64,000 nucleotides of DNA from an uncultured Sutterella sp. Lineage in GTDB: Bacteria; Pseudomonadota; Gammaproteobacteria; Burkholderiales; Burkholderiaceae_F. The DNA lies in contig CAAGKD010000094.1 in assembly GCA_900770335.1 (NCBI GenBank), positions 65,661 to 129,660 on the forward strand, given 5' to 3'. The notes below the pieces were generated by a model that did not search any database, was not told where the DNA came from, and saw nothing but the letters and a program-made list of their open reading frames with translations. The stretch's first letter is position 1; every line of letters begins with the position of its first letter. Positions 30,656 to 41,555 of the stretch are shown in pieces. A program made the translations under genes and the position numbers.

Positions 30656-30943
30656 ATGCCTCTAAGCGCTGGCGATATTCGCCGCATCGCAGATCTCGGT
30701 CGAATTGACATTTCCGAAGAGCAGATCCGGGTCATGCAGGGCGAACTCAACGACATTTTCAAGATGATCGAGGAGATCCGCTCCGTGGACACCGACGGAG
30801 TCGAGCCCATGCCCAATCCTCACGACGGCGTCGAGCGCCTGCGCGAAGACCGCGTCTCTGAGGGCGACAACCGCAGCGAGAACATGAAGAACGCCCCCGA
30901 GAAGTCCGAGGGCTACTTCCTCGTCCCCCAGGTCATCGAATGA
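30656..30943 (+). CDS. gatC: amidotransferase subunit GatC
   Basis: The 95-residue GatC starts [20 protein letters not shown] and contains the central [19 protein letters not shown] helix and [16 protein letters not shown], typical of the family. It stabilises the GatA-GatB complex that amidates Glu-tRNA(Gln) or Asp-tRNA(Asn). The start is set by similarity. Its stop overlaps the first possible gatA ATG by four bases. Confidence 0.94.
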   Translation: MPLSAGDIRRIADLGRIDISEEQIRVMQGELNDIFKMIEEIRSVDTDGVEPMPNPHDGVERLREDRVSEGDNRSENMKNAPEKSEGYFLVPQVIE

Positions 30944-32424
30944 CGTTTTCCGGAAGAGAAGCAGAAAAAATGGACAGCAAATTCGTCTCCGTCGCCGAGC
31001 TCTCCCGGCGTCTCCAGAGCCGCGAGGTGAGCGCGGTCGAGCTCGCCCGCGGCTTCCTTGAGCGAATCGAGGCCGCGAAGGGCCTGAACGCGTTCCTTGA
31101 CGTCCGTCCCGAGGAGACGCTCCGCCAGGCCGAGGCCGCCGACAGGCTGCTCGCCGCGGGCGGCGCCTCGCCGCTCACGGGCGTTCCGATCGCTCACAAG
31201 GACATCTTCGTCACCAAGGAGTGGGCCTCCACCGCCGCGAGCCGCATGCTCGAGGGCTACATGAGCCCCTTTGATGCGACGGTCGTGCGCCAGCTCAAGG
31301 CCGCCGGCATGGTCTGCCTCGGCAAGCTCAACTGCGACGAGTTCGCCATGGGCTCGGGCAACGAGAACTCCGCCTACGGGCGCGTGGGCAACCCCTGGGA
31401 CGCCAATGCGGTCCCGGGCGGCTCCTCGGGCGGCTCCGCCGCCGCCGTCGCGGCCGGCCTCGCGCCGATCGTCACCGGCACCGACACGGGCGGCTCGATC
31501 CGCGAGCCCGCCTCCTTCTGCGGCGTCACGGGCATGAAGCCCACCTACGGCCGTCCCTCGCGCCTCGGCATGATCGCCTTCGCGTCCTCGCTCGACACGG
31601 CCGGCCTGCTCGGGCAGTCCGCCGAGGACTGCGCGCTCGTGCTCGGCTCCATGGTCGGCCACGACCCCTGGGACTCGACGAGCGTGGACATGCCCGCGGA
31701 GGACTTCACGCGCGATCTCGGCAAGTCCGTGAAGGGCCTGCGCATCGGCGTGCCTCGCGCCTGGCTCGGCGAGGGCCTTGACGGCGAGGTGCGTGCGTCG
31801 ATCGAGAAGGTGCTCGACTTCTACCGCTCCGAGGGCGCCGAGATCGTCGACATCGACCTGCCCATGGCCCGTCTCGGCGTGCCGGTCTACTACGTCGTCG
31901 CCTGCGCTGAGGCGAGCTCGAACCTCTCGCGCTTTGACGGCGTGCGCTACGGCCATCGCGCCGCCGAGTACGCGGACATCATCGACATGATGAAGCGTAG
32001 CCGCAACGAGGGCTTCGGCCCCGAGCCCAAGCGCCGCATCATGATCGGCACGTACGTGCTCTCGCACGGCTACTACGACGCCTACTACCTCAAGGCCCAG
32101 CGCGTCCGCCGCCTGATCGCCCGCGAGTTCCACGAGACCTTCCGCCGCGTGGACGCGATCGCCTGCCCGGTCACGACCGGCACGGCCTATGACTTCGGCG
32201 CCAACGCCGATCCGGTCTCGGCGTACCTCTCGGACCTCTATACGGTTCCCGCTTCGCTCGCCGGCCTGCCCGGCGTCTCCATGCCCTGCGGCATTCACTC
32301 CAACGGCCGTCCGATGGGCCTGCAGCTCCTCGGCGAGCACTTCACCGAGGCGCGTCTGTTGCAGCTCGCGCACGCTTGGCAGAGCGCGACCGACTGGCAC
32401 CTGCGTCATCCGCAGGGATGCTGA
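30940..32424 (+). CDS. gatA: amidotransferase subunit GatA
   Basis: A 494-residue amidase-signature protein that releases ammonia from glutamine for tRNA transamidation. The Ser-cisSer-Lys triad is present: Lys in PIAHKDIF near residue 87, the [15 protein letters not shown] stretch near 160, and the nucleophile in [10 protein letters not shown] near 187. The overlap with gatC supports the ATG at 30940; a second in-frame ATG at 30970 would give an N terminus closer to many homologues. Confidence 0.96.
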   Translation: MTFSGREAEKMDSKFVSVAELSRRLQSREVSAVELARGFLERIEAAKGLNAFLDVRPEETLRQAEAADRLLAAGGASPLTGVPIAHKDIFVTKEWASTAASRMLEGYMSPFDATVVRQLKAAGMVCLGKLNCDEFAMGSGNENSAYGRVGNPWDANAVPGGSSGGSAAAVAAGLAPIVTGTDTGGSIREPASFCGVTGMKPTYGRPSRLGMIAFASSLDTAGLLGQSAEDCALVLGSMVGHDPWDSTSVDMPAEDFTRDLGKSVKGLRIGVPRAWLGEGLDGEVRASIEKVLDFYRSEGAEIVDIDLPMARLGVPVYYVVACAEASSNLSRFDGVRYGHRAAEYADIIDMMKRSRNEGFGPEPKRRIMIGTYVLSHGYYDAYYLKAQRVRRLIAREFHETFRRVDAIACPVTTGTAYDFGANADPVSAYLSDLYTVPASLAGLPGVSMPCGIHSNGRPMGLQLLGEHFTEARLLQLAHAWQSATDWHLRHPQGC

Positions 32425-32464
32425 GGAACGCTTCACGGAACACAGGAACCAAAAGAGCGAAGAA

Positions 32465-33916
<1,452 letters not shown>

Positions 33917-33948
33917 GGCGCGCGCTGATCCGGCTCTGAAATGGAAAG

Positions 33949-33984
33949 GCCCGGCGGAGCGAAGAAGGCTCCCCGGGCTTTTTT
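33949..33984 (+). terminator. rho-independent terminator after gatCAB
   Basis: GCCCGGCGGAGC (33949-33960) pairs with GCTCCCCGGGC (33968-33978) with one bulged base, followed by a run of six T (33979-33984). It lies 33 bases after the gatB stop and 43 bases before the convergent pyrE stop. Confidence 0.88.
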
Positions 33985-34026
33985 GCGCTCCGGGCGGACC
34001 GGAGCGGAAGGCGCGCGCGGCGGCGA

Positions 34027-34704
34027 TCAGGCGCCGTAGCGCTGACGGTAGGCCGCGACGGCGTCGCGGTAGCACGCGACGCTCTTCGCCTTTTCGGACG
34101 GGCCGTCCATGAAGGCGAGCAGGTCGTGGAGGTTGATGATCGAGGCGACGTGCAGGCCGAAGGTCTTCTCGACGTCCTGGACGGCGGAGCTCTCCGTCAT
34201 CACGTCGGCCGTGCCGCCGCGCTCCTGGCGGTCGACAGCGATCAGCACGCCCGAGGGGGTCGCGCCGGCGGCCTCGATGATCTTCACGGACTCGCGCACG
34301 GAGGTGCCCGCCGAAATGACGTCGTCGATGATCACGACGCGGCCCTTGAGCGGGGCGCCGACGATCGTGCCGCCCTCGCCGTGGTCCTTGGCCTCCTTGC
34401 GGTTGAAGGCCCAGGGTACGTCGCAGCCGAGGCGGGAGAGGTTCATCGCGACGCTCGCCGCAAGGGGGATGCCCTTGTAGGCCGGCCCGAAGATCATGTC
34501 GAACTCGATGCGGCCCTCATTGCGGGCGGCGAGGAGCGTTTCGGCGTAGAAAGCGCCGAGACGGTCGAGCAGCGCGCCGGTGTTGAAGAGTCCCGCGTTG
34601 AAGAAGTAGGGCGACAGGCGCCCGGCCTTGGTCTTGAACTCGCCGAAGCGGAGGACGTCCGCGTCGAGCGCAAACTCGATGAACTGCTGCTTGGTCGTTT
34701 GCAT
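34027..34704 (-). CDS. pyrE: orotate phosphoribosyltransferase
   Basis: A 225-residue PyrE that joins orotate and PRPP to give orotidine 5'-phosphate in pyrimidine synthesis. It shows [19 protein letters not shown] (about 20-38), [13 protein letters not shown], and the PRPP motif [13 protein letters not shown] (about 124-136). The start MQTTKQQF matches family starts; longer in-frame extensions antisense to xthA are rejected. It is a single-gene unit convergent with gatCAB and divergent from xthA. Confidence 0.95.
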   Translation of the reverse strand: MQTTKQQFIEFALDADVLRFGEFKTKAGRLSPYFFNAGLFNTGALLDRLGAFYAETLLAARNEGRIEFDMIFGPAYKGIPLAASVAMNLSRLGCDVPWAFNRKEAKDHGEGGTIVGAPLKGRVVIIDDVISAGTSVRESVKIIEAAGATPSGVLIAVDRQERGGTADVMTESSAVQDVEKTFGLHVASIINLHDLLAFMDGPSEKAKSVACYRDAVAAYRQRYGA

Positions 34705-34836
34705 GATGTGTGTTCGGTTTTTTCCTCGGCCGCATGCGGCTCGGCGCCGGCGGGCGAGGCAGGAGGATCGCGCACATTTTAGCCGTCGCCGCGCCGGTAA
34801 AATTCCCGGAACTTTCAACCTTTCCGGAGGACCGCA

Positions 34837-35622
34837 GTGCTTCGCATCATCACCTTCAACGCCAACGGCGTCCGTTCGGCCGAGCGCAAGGGCTTCTTCG
34901 AATGGTTCCTGCGCCAGGACGCGGACATCCTGTGCCTGCAGGAGCTCAAGGCCGCCGAAGGGAACGTCCCCGAGACGCTGCGCGCGCTGCCCGGGTACCG
35001 GGCGTGGTTTCATTGCGCGAGCAGGAAGGGCTACTCCGGGTGCGGCCTTTGGTCGCGCGTCGAGCCCCTGGCCGTCCGGATGGGGTTCGGAGACGAGGAG
35101 TTCGACGCCGAGGGGCGATGCATCGAGGCGGACTTCGAGGGGCTCACTGTCGCTTCGGTTTACTTCCCGTCGGGTAGCTCCTCGGACGAGCGGCAGCAGG
35201 CGAAGCATCGCTTTCTCGACCGATTCGGCGCGCGCATGGACGCGCTCAAGGGCTCCGGCCGCGAGGTCGTGATCTGCGGCGACGTCAACATCGCCCACAA
35301 GGAGATTGACATCCGCAACTGGAAGGGCAACCTCGACCACTCGGGGTTCCTGCCCGAGGAGCGCGCCTGGCTCGACGAGCTCTTCGGCGCGCGCGGCTGG
35401 ACGGACGTCTTCCGGCGGCTCGATCCCCGGCCCGAGCGCTACACGTGGTGGAGCCAGCGCGGTCAGGCGCGCGCGAAGAACGTCGGCTGGCGCATCGACT
35501 ACGAGATCGCCACGCCCGGGATCGCCGCGCTCGCGCGGGCGACGGACATCCACGCCGCGGACCGGTTCTCCGACCACGCGCCGCTCATCGTGGACTATGA
35601 CTTTGAACTCAAGGGACTCTGA
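34837..35622 (+). CDS. xthA: exodeoxyribonuclease III family AP endonuclease
   Basis: A 261-residue ExoIII-type nuclease for base-excision repair. The metal-binding and catalytic residues are in place: [15 protein letters not shown] near the start, LQELKA (Glu34), [17 protein letters not shown] (Asp and Asn near 148-150) and the C-terminal [11 protein letters not shown]. It is followed after 3 bases by the rsuA-type gene. Confidence 0.95.
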   Translation: MLRIITFNANGVRSAERKGFFEWFLRQDADILCLQELKAAEGNVPETLRALPGYRAWFHCASRKGYSGCGLWSRVEPLAVRMGFGDEEFDAEGRCIEADFEGLTVASVYFPSGSSSDERQQAKHRFLDRFGARMDALKGSGREVVICGDVNIAHKEIDIRNWKGNLDHSGFLPEERAWLDELFGARGWTDVFRRLDPRPERYTWWSQRGQARAKNVGWRIDYEIATPGIAALARATDIHAADRFSDHAPLIVDYDFELKGL

Positions 35623-35625
35623 CCG

Positions 35626-36345
35626 ATGAAGACGATGACGCTCGCGGACATTCTTTTCTCCCAGGGCTTCGGCACCCGCTACGATTGCCGGCAGATGGCG
35701 CTCTCGGGCGCGGTCTCCGTCGCAGGCGTCGTGAAGGACGACCCCGACGAGCGGCTCGATCCCGAGGGGCTCGTCCTCTCCTGGCGCGGGCGCGACTGGC
35801 CCGTGTGCGAGAAGGCGGTGATCGCCATGAACAAGCCCGCCGGGTATGAATGCTCGCTCAAGCCCTCGTCGCACCCCTCGGTGATGGGGCTCCTGCCCGG
35901 GCCGCTCAGAAAGCGCGCGGTCCAGCCCGTCGGACGGCTCGACCAGGACACGACGGGGCTGCTCATCCTCACGGACGACGGCGCGCTTCTGCACCGGCTC
36001 ACGCACCCGAAGAAGCACGTCGACAAGGTCTACGTCGCCGAGCTCCGCCACCCCATGACGGAGGCGGACTGCGCGCGTCTCGAGGCCGGGGTCGTCCTTG
36101 ACGACGATCCCAGGCCCGTCGCGGCCAAATGCGCGAGGATGATCGGCGAGAAGACGCTCGAGCTCACGATCGCGCAGGGCAAGTACCATCAGGTCAAGCG
36201 CATGGTCGCGGCCTGCGGCAATCGCGTCGACGCGCTGAGGCGCATCCGGGTGGGCGCCATTGATCTTCCCGCGGACCTTGCGCCCGGCGAATGGATCTGG
36301 CTCTCCGGCCCCGGGGAGATCCTCGGCGGGGGCGCCGCGAAATGA
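35626..36345 (+). CDS. rsuA: RsuA-family 16S rRNA pseudouridine synthase
   Basis: A 239-residue pseudouridine synthase of the RsuA subfamily. An N-terminal S4-like domain (1-60) is followed by [12 protein letters not shown] and the catalytic motif [17 protein letters not shown] (about 104-120, Asp nucleophile). [16 protein letters not shown] is the typical C-terminal motif. RsuA modifies U516 of 16S rRNA; the exact target is inferred from subfamily. The stop overlaps the ampG ATG. Confidence 0.88.
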   Translation: MKTMTLADILFSQGFGTRYDCRQMALSGAVSVAGVVKDDPDERLDPEGLVLSWRGRDWPVCEKAVIAMNKPAGYECSLKPSSHPSVMGLLPGPLRKRAVQPVGRLDQDTTGLLILTDDGALLHRLTHPKKHVDKVYVAELRHPMTEADCARLEAGVVLDDDPRPVAAKCARMIGEKTLELTIAQGKYHQVKRMVAACGNRVDALRRIRVGAIDLPADLAPGEWIWLSGPGEILGGGAAK

Positions 36346-37670
36346 CGCCCGGGCGGCTCTCGGGCCTTCGCGTCTACGCCGAGCCGGAGGCGCTGCGCAT
36401 GCTCTTCTTCGGCTTCAGCTCCGGGCTGCCGCTGCTTCTGGTGATCGGCACGCTCGGCTTCCGGCTGCGCGAGGCCGGAGTCGAGCTCTCCACGATCGGA
36501 TTCTTCTCCTGGGTCGGGCTCATCTACGGCTTCAAGTGGGTCTGGGCGCCCTTCGTCGACCGCATGCCGGTGCCGGGACTCACGCGCCTGCTCGGACGGC
36601 GCCGCGCGTGGCTCCTTGTCGCGCAGGTCGCGATCGCCTTGGGTCTGGCCGGGCTCGCCGCGGTCGATCCGCAGAAAAGCCTCGCGGCCTTCGCGGCGCT
36701 CGCGCTCGCCACGGCCTTCGCCTCGGCGACGCAGGACATCGCGCTCGACGCGTATCGCATCGAGTCGGCCGGCGAGGAGCGGCAGGCCGCCTACGCGGCC
36801 ATGTATCAGACGGGCTACCGCCTCGGGATGATCTGGGCGGGCGCGGGGGCCCTCGCCATTGCGGCCTGGGCCGCGCACGGCGCCTCCGGGTACGATCACG
36901 CCGCCTGGTGCGCGAGCTACGGCGTCATGGCCGCATCGGCGGCGGTCGGCGTTGCCGCGACGCTGCTCTCGCCCGAGCCGAAGGCTGCGGAGGCCGCGCC
37001 CCTGGGCGGGGCGGATGCGCCGCGGCCGGGGCGCCTTGCGCGCCTGCGCGATGCGATCTGCGCGCCCGTCACGGACTTCTTCGGCCGCTTCGGCTGGGCG
37101 GCGCTTCTCGTGCTCGCGCTCATCGCGACCTACCGCATCTCGGACGTCGTGATGGGGGTGATGGCCAATCCCTTCTACCAGGACCTCGGCTTCACGAAGG
37201 CCCAGGTGGCCGCGGTGAGCAAGGTCTTCGGCGTCGTCATGACGCTCCTCGGAGCCTTTGCAGGCGGCGCGGCGACGATGCGCTGGGGCGTGCTGCCGGT
37301 GCTCCTCGCCGGCGCGGCGCTCTCGAGCCTCACGAACCTGCTCTTCTCGGCGCTCGCCCTTGCGGGGCCGGACATGACGCTCCTCGTCGCTGCGGTGTCC
37401 GCGGACAACCTCGCCGCGGGACTCGCGAGCGCGGCGTTCGTCGCCTATCTCTCGGGCCTCACGAGCTCGGGGCATTCGGCGACGCAGTACGCGCTCTTCA
37501 GCTCGCTCATGCTGCTTCTGCCCAAGTTCCTCGCCGGGTTCTCAGGCCTCGCGGTCGAGGCGCTCGGCTATCCGGCGTTCTTCGTCGCGACGGCGGCGAT
37601 CGGACTGCCGGTCATCGCGCTCGTCGCCCTCGTGATGCGACGGGCTCCGGCGAGCGCGCGCCGGAGCTGA
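36342..37670 (+). CDS. ampG: AmpG-type muropeptide MFS transporter
   Basis: A 442-residue major-facilitator transporter with about twelve to fourteen membrane segments. Family-typical segments include [37 protein letters not shown], and [13 protein letters not shown]. AmpG imports anhydromuropeptides from wall turnover, which fits the elongasome genes elsewhere in the window. The start MTPGRLSG overlaps the rsuA stop by four bases. Confidence 0.9.
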   Translation: MTPGRLSGLRVYAEPEALRMLFFGFSSGLPLLLVIGTLGFRLREAGVELSTIGFFSWVGLIYGFKWVWAPFVDRMPVPGLTRLLGRRRAWLLVAQVAIALGLAGLAAVDPQKSLAAFAALALATAFASATQDIALDAYRIESAGEERQAAYAAMYQTGYRLGMIWAGAGALAIAAWAAHGASGYDHAAWCASYGVMAASAAVGVAATLLSPEPKAAEAAPLGGADAPRPGRLARLRDAICAPVTDFFGRFGWAALLVLALIATYRISDVVMGVMANPFYQDLGFTKAQVAAVSKVFGVVMTLLGAFAGGAATMRWGVLPVLLAGAALSSLTNLLFSALALAGPDMTLLVAAVSADNLAAGLASAAFVAYLSGLTSSGHSATQYALFSSLMLLLPKFLAGFSGLAVEALGYPAFFVATAAIGLPVIALVALVMRRAPASARRS

Positions 37671-37692
37671 CGCAAGGCGGTCAAAGCGGCCG

Positions 37693-38388
37693 TCAGCGGC
37701 CGCGGCGGGGCTGTCGGCCCGGATGCGCCTGACGGCGCGGGCCGCCCTGGCGGCCGCCTTCCTCGCGCGGCGTGAAGCCGCGCGTCACGGAGACGATCTC
37801 CGCGACGCTCTCGGCAAGATCCGCCGTTGCCTGCTTCATGTTCTCGAGGGGGCTTTCGAACTCGAGCTCCTCCTTGGTCTCCCGCATGTCGCCGATGAGA
37901 TCCTCGGGCAGGTGCCGCAGCACGCCGAGCAGCGCGCTGTCAACGAGCTCGCTGCCGGTCTCCCGGAGGGCCGGCCAGCGGTTCATTGCCTCGAGAAAGC
38001 CCGCGGCGAAGGGCTCGAGGGCGGCGATGGCCTCCCAGCCCGTGAGCGCGCGGCCGCGCTCGTCCTCGACGTCATAGACGATCGGATCGAGCGGCTCGAG
38101 GCGCGAGAGCGTGCGCTCGATCGAGCGATAGCGCCGGTAGACGAGATCCTCGAGGCGCTCCTGATCCGCGGGATCGGGCAGCACCGCGTCCGGGCGGGCC
38201 TCCTCGTCGAAGACGCAGGGCATCCAGTCGCTCGGCGCGACCGGTTCGGGCAGCAGGACGAGCGCGGTGAGAAAGCCGTCCATGCGGTCGGCCTCCATCG
38301 ACTCGAAGGGTTCGGGGATCGAGGCGAGCAGCTCGCCGAGCTCAACGAACTCATCGTCGGAGAGCGGAACGTCGTAGGGATTTGTCAT
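37693..38388 (-). CDS. UPF0149/YecA-family protein with basic tail
   Basis: A 231-residue UPF0149-family protein: LSDDEFVELGELLASIPEP, MEADRMDGFLTALVLLPEPV and the acidic helical middle are typical. The C-terminal 26 residues are Arg/Gly-rich (EEGGRQGGPRRQAHPGRQPR) rather than the Cys/His SEC-C zinc motif carried by YecA. Function unknown. It lies 19 bases after ptsI on the same strand. Confidence 0.82.
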   Translation of the reverse strand: MTNPYDVPLSDDEFVELGELLASIPEPFESMEADRMDGFLTALVLLPEPVAPSDWMPCVFDEEARPDAVLPDPADQERLEDLVYRRYRSIERTLSRLEPLDPIVYDVEDERGRALTGWEAIAALEPFAAGFLEAMNRWPALRETGSELVDSALLGVLRHLPEDLIGDMRETKEELEFESPLENMKQATADLAESVAEIVSVTRGFTPREEGGRQGGPRRQAHPGRQPRRGR

Positions 38389-38407
38389 GTCAGATTTCTC
38401 CTTGTGT

Positions 38408-40303
38408 TCAGGCCGCGGGGGCGGCGTCCGCCTCCTGCGTGCGGAAGGCGGCGAGGGCGTCCCGGACGCTTTCGGCCGAGCGGCGGCGCAGCAGGCCGCG
38501 CGCGAAGATCTCGCACTCCTCGGCGCTGAGCGTGAGGATGCGCTCCTTCATCTGCGGAATGTGCGCGGGATCCATGGAGAGCGCCGGGCAACCGAGCCCG
38601 ACGAAGAAGGGGGCCATGTCCGGGCGGCTCGCCATCTCGCCGCACACGGAGATCTCCTTGCCGGCGGCGAGCACGCGACGAACGGACGAGGCGATGAGGC
38701 GCAGCACGGCCGGATGACACTCGTCGCAGTAGCTCGAGACGCTCGCGTTCGTGCGGTCCGCGGCGAGCGTGTACTGCACGAGGTCGTTCGTGCCGAGCGA
38801 GAAGAAGTCAAGGATCGGCAGCAGGTCAGGGAGGATGCACACCGCCGCGGGGAGCTCGATCATCCCGCCGAGCGGGATGTCCCGGCGGTGGCGCAGCCCC
38901 TCGGCCTCGAGCTGCGCCGCGGCCTCGTCCATGAACTCGCGCACGCGGTGCACGTCGCCCGTGCTCGTCACCATGGGGAGCAGGATGCGGACGCTGCCGG
39001 CCGTCGCCGCGCGCATGATCGCCCGGAGCTGCTTGATGAGGAGCTCGGGGTGCGCGAAGCAGAAGCGCAGGGCGCGCAGGCCGAGCGCGGGGTTCGTCTC
39101 CTCGGCCGGCTCCGCGCAAAGGAGCGCGGCCGCCTCGCGCGAGAGCATCTTGTCGCCGCCGATGTCCGCCGTGCGGATCGTCGTCACGCGTCCGCGCATG
39201 CTGCGGATGACCTTCTGGTAGGCCTCGAGCTGCTCGTCCTCGCCGGGCAGGTCCTCGCGGTTGAGAAAGAGGAACTCCGTGCGGAAGAGCCCCACGCCGT
39301 CCGCGCCCGCCTTGCGCACGTCCGCGAGGTCGTCGGGCAGGGCGATGTTGGCGTAGAGCGCCACGGCCTCGCCGTCCGTCGTGACGGCGGCCTCGCCGCG
39401 CAGCTTCACGAGGCTGCGCTTTCTCTGCCGGAGCGCCTTCATCGCCCGGGCGGCGGTCTTCTTCTCCTCGTCCGTGGGCGAGAGGCTCACGATGCTCCGG
39501 TCGGCGTCGATGAGGATCTCCCGGCCGGTGCCGATGCGCTCGCGCGCGTTCGCCACGCCCACGAGCGTCGGGATGCCGAAGCTCGAGGCAAGGATCGCCG
39601 AGTGGCTCGTGACGCTGCCCGTCTCCATGACGATGCCGGCGATGTCGAGGTCGTCGCGCTCGCGCAGCTGCAGCATGTCCGCCGGACCGAGTTGGTCGGC
39701 CACGAGGATCACGGGGTACTCGAGCTCGTCGGCCTCGAGGAGGCTCGTCGCGGAGCGGCGCCCCGCGAGCACGCGCTGGATGCGCTGGAAGACGCCGGCG
39801 ATGTCCTCGAAGCGGTTGCGCAGGTATTCGTCGTTGATCTGCTCGAAGTCGCGCCGGAGCTGCTCGAGGCGCAACGAAACCGCCCATTCGGCGTTGACGA
39901 GCTTCTCGCGGATGAGCGCGACCACCTCCGTGATCAGCGTCGGATCCTTGAGGATCATGCGGTAGACGTCGAGGAACGCGGCCGCCTCCGGGGGTGTGTC
40001 GTCCTCGAGCGACTCGGCGAGGCGCGATAGCTGCTTGTCGACCGAGGCTGCGGCCATGCGCAGGCGCTGGGCCTCGCCGCGGACGTCGCCCGGATCGATG
40101 GGGAACTGCGGGACCTCAAGGTCGCTCGCCGTGAGCTGCAGACCGAGCCCCCAGGCGACGCCCGGGCAGACGCGCAGGCCCGTGAGGGTCGGGGGCGCCG
40201 AGGACGCTTCGGGGACGAGGGACGCCTCAGGCACCCCCGCAGGGGCGTCGCCCGCGGCGGCAGGCTCGGCCTGCGGCGCGGGAATCTTCACTTCTTCAGC
40301 CAT
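38408..40303 (-). CDS. ptsI: PTS enzyme I (phosphoenolpyruvate--protein phosphotransferase)
   Basis: A 631-residue enzyme I that takes phosphate from phosphoenolpyruvate and passes it to HPr. After an unusual Ala/Pro/Glu-rich leader of about 38 residues it shows the HPr-binding domain, the phospho-histidine motif VTSHSAILAS (His234), and the PEP-binding TIM barrel with FRTEFLFLNREDLP, and CGEMASRP carrying the active-site Cys. It is the third gene of a manX-ptsH-ptsI cluster, 19 bases after ptsH. No PTS permease is nearby, so a regulatory role is likely. Confidence 0.95.
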   Translation of the reverse strand: MAEEVKIPAPQAEPAAAGDAPAGVPEASLVPEASSAPPTLTGLRVCPGVAWGLGLQLTASDLEVPQFPIDPGDVRGEAQRLRMAAASVDKQLSRLAESLEDDTPPEAAAFLDVYRMILKDPTLITEVVALIREKLVNAEWAVSLRLEQLRRDFEQINDEYLRNRFEDIAGVFQRIQRVLAGRRSATSLLEADELEYPVILVADQLGPADMLQLRERDDLDIAGIVMETGSVTSHSAILASSFGIPTLVGVANARERIGTGREILIDADRSIVSLSPTDEEKKTAARAMKALRQRKRSLVKLRGEAAVTTDGEAVALYANIALPDDLADVRKAGADGVGLFRTEFLFLNREDLPGEDEQLEAYQKVIRSMRGRVTTIRTADIGGDKMLSREAAALLCAEPAEETNPALGLRALRFCFAHPELLIKQLRAIMRAATAGSVRILLPMVTSTGDVHRVREFMDEAAAQLEAEGLRHRRDIPLGGMIELPAAVCILPDLLPILDFFSLGTNDLVQYTLAADRTNASVSSYCDECHPAVLRLIASSVRRVLAAGKEISVCGEMASRPDMAPFFVGLGCPALSMDPAHIPQMKERILTLSAEECEIFARGLLRRRSAESVRDALAAFRTQEADAAPAA

Positions 40304-40322
40304 TTCAGGCCTCCGCGGAAAA

Positions 40323-40592
40323 TCAGTTCTCTTCGCCGAAGCGATCCCTGAAGAGCTCGACGATGCTCTCGACGGCTGCCTTCTCGTCGGGCCCGTCGGC
40401 GGTGACGACGAGCTCGGTGCCGCAGGGCAGGGCCATCGTCATGAGGCCGAGAATGGATTTGGCGTCGACGCAGCGCTTCTCGTGCGTGAGCGTGATCGCG
40501 CTCTTGAACAGCCCCGCCGTCTTGGCGAGCAGGGCGGAGGGGCGGGCGTGAAGCCCGAGCTTGTTCCGGACGGTGATTCTTTCCTGAAGCAT
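40323..40592 (-). CDS. ptsH: phosphocarrier protein HPr
   Basis: An 89-residue HPr. The enzyme I phosphorylation site is His15 in LGLHARPSA, and the regulatory Ser46 is present in AKSILGLM. It carries phosphate between enzyme I and the EIIA domain encoded just upstream (9 bases between manX stop and ptsH start). Conservation of Ser46 suggests control by an HPr kinase, whose gene is not in this window. Confidence 0.96.
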   Translation of the reverse strand: MLQERITVRNKLGLHARPSALLAKTAGLFKSAITLTHEKRCVDAKSILGLMTMALPCGTELVVTADGPDEKAAVESIVELFRDRFGEEN

Positions 40593-40601
40593 TTCGGACG
40601 G

Positions 40602-41018
40602 TCAGTCGTGGTTGCTCGTGAGCGGGCTCAGGCTCGCGCGGGCGGCCGCCTCGGCGAGGAGCGCGACCTGGGAGGCCGGAGCGTCGGCGGGCGTGTTGAG
40701 CGCGGCGACGATGGCCGGAAGATTGGTTCCGCTCACCACGTGCACGCGCGGATCGTCGAGCATCCGCCGGGCGATGTTCCCGGGCGTCGCGCCCGTGAGG
40801 TCGGTGAAGATCACGACGCCCGCTGTGCGGGCGAGCAGCTCGTCGACGAGCGAGCGCGCATGCCGCAGGCCCTCCTCGACGTCCACGCCGGCCGGAACGT
40901 CATAGGCGAGTATCCGCTCGGCGGAGCGGTCTCCCGTCATGCTGTAGATGTGCTGCGCGCAGGTCTTCAGGGCGGAGGCGAGAGGTGCGTGAGCGATGAT
41001 GCAGATGCCTGTCAGCAC
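40602..41018 (-). CDS. PTS fructose/mannose-family EIIA (ManX-like)
   Basis: A 138-residue EIIA of the mannose family with the phosphorylatable His10 in IIAHAPLASAL, followed by FTDLTGATPGNIARR and VSGTNLPAIVAAL. The start is taken as GTG at 41018, which places His10 where family members have it; GGGAG lies upstream. With HPr and enzyme I downstream and no IIB/IIC/IID genes, it looks like a regulatory output of the PTS. Confidence 0.9.
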   Translation of the reverse strand: MLTGICIIAHAPLASALKTCAQHIYSMTGDRSAERILAYDVPAGVDVEEGLRHARSLVDELLARTAGVVIFTDLTGATPGNIARRMLDDPRVHVVSGTNLPAIVAALNTPADAPASQVALLAEAAARASLSPLTSNHD

Positions 41019-41140
41019 AGTGTCTGACTCCCATCGATAAAATTTTCGTCGAGCGGCTAGTTTAGCATTGACCTCCCGCGCGCCTGCCGCGCGGGTCCGG
41101 GCCGCCCCTTGCGAACCCTTCCGAAGAGGACCAGAGAACA

Positions 41141-41536
41141 ATGGCATTGATCGAGTTCAGCTGCGTGGCCACGGGGCCCTTCCTGCTCTTTCGCGAGACC
41201 GCCGAGCGGATCTTCAAGGCGATCGGGGAGCCCTTCTTCACTCAGGGGGGCTTCACCGCCGAGGATCTTCCGGAGATCCTCAGAAAGCTCGACGCGGCGG
41301 CCGAGGAGGACAGGCGCCGCGAGGCGGAGCTCGAGGCCGAGCGCGAGCGGCGCCTGAGGGAGGGCTCCTATGAGGACGAGATCCGCGCGCTTGAGCAGGA
41401 GGCCGAGGAGAAGGAGCGGCGCAAGCACCGCGAGGACTCCGTCCGCCTCTACCAGCGCATCGCGCCGCTGCAGGACATGATCCGCCGCGCCATTCGGCAC
41501 GACAAGGGGATCATGTGGACCGAGCTCGGCCGCTGA
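41141..41536 (+). CDS. DUF1840-family protein
   Basis: A 131-residue soluble protein resembling DUF1840, a small family of mainly betaproteobacterial proteins. It opens MALIEFSCVATGPFLLF and closes with the family's helical end (RIAPLQDMIRRAIRHDKGIMW). The middle (about 50-105) is a very charged Glu/Arg helix, probably coiled-coil, longer than in typical members. It diverges from manX-ptsH-ptsI and faces trkH. Function unknown. Confidence 0.75.
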   Translation: MALIEFSCVATGPFLLFRETAERIFKAIGEPFFTQGGFTAEDLPEILRKLDAAAEEDRRREAELEAERERRLREGSYEDEIRALEQEAEEKERRKHREDSVRLYQRIAPLQDMIRRAIRHDKGIMWTELGR

Positions 41537-41555
41537 TCGGCCGCAGCGCTCTGCG

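Noticed and set aside
34705..36189. Long N-terminal extension of pyrE antisense to xthA and rsuA
   Set aside because: The conserved PyrE start is at MQTTKQQF, and the extension has no PyrE similarity.
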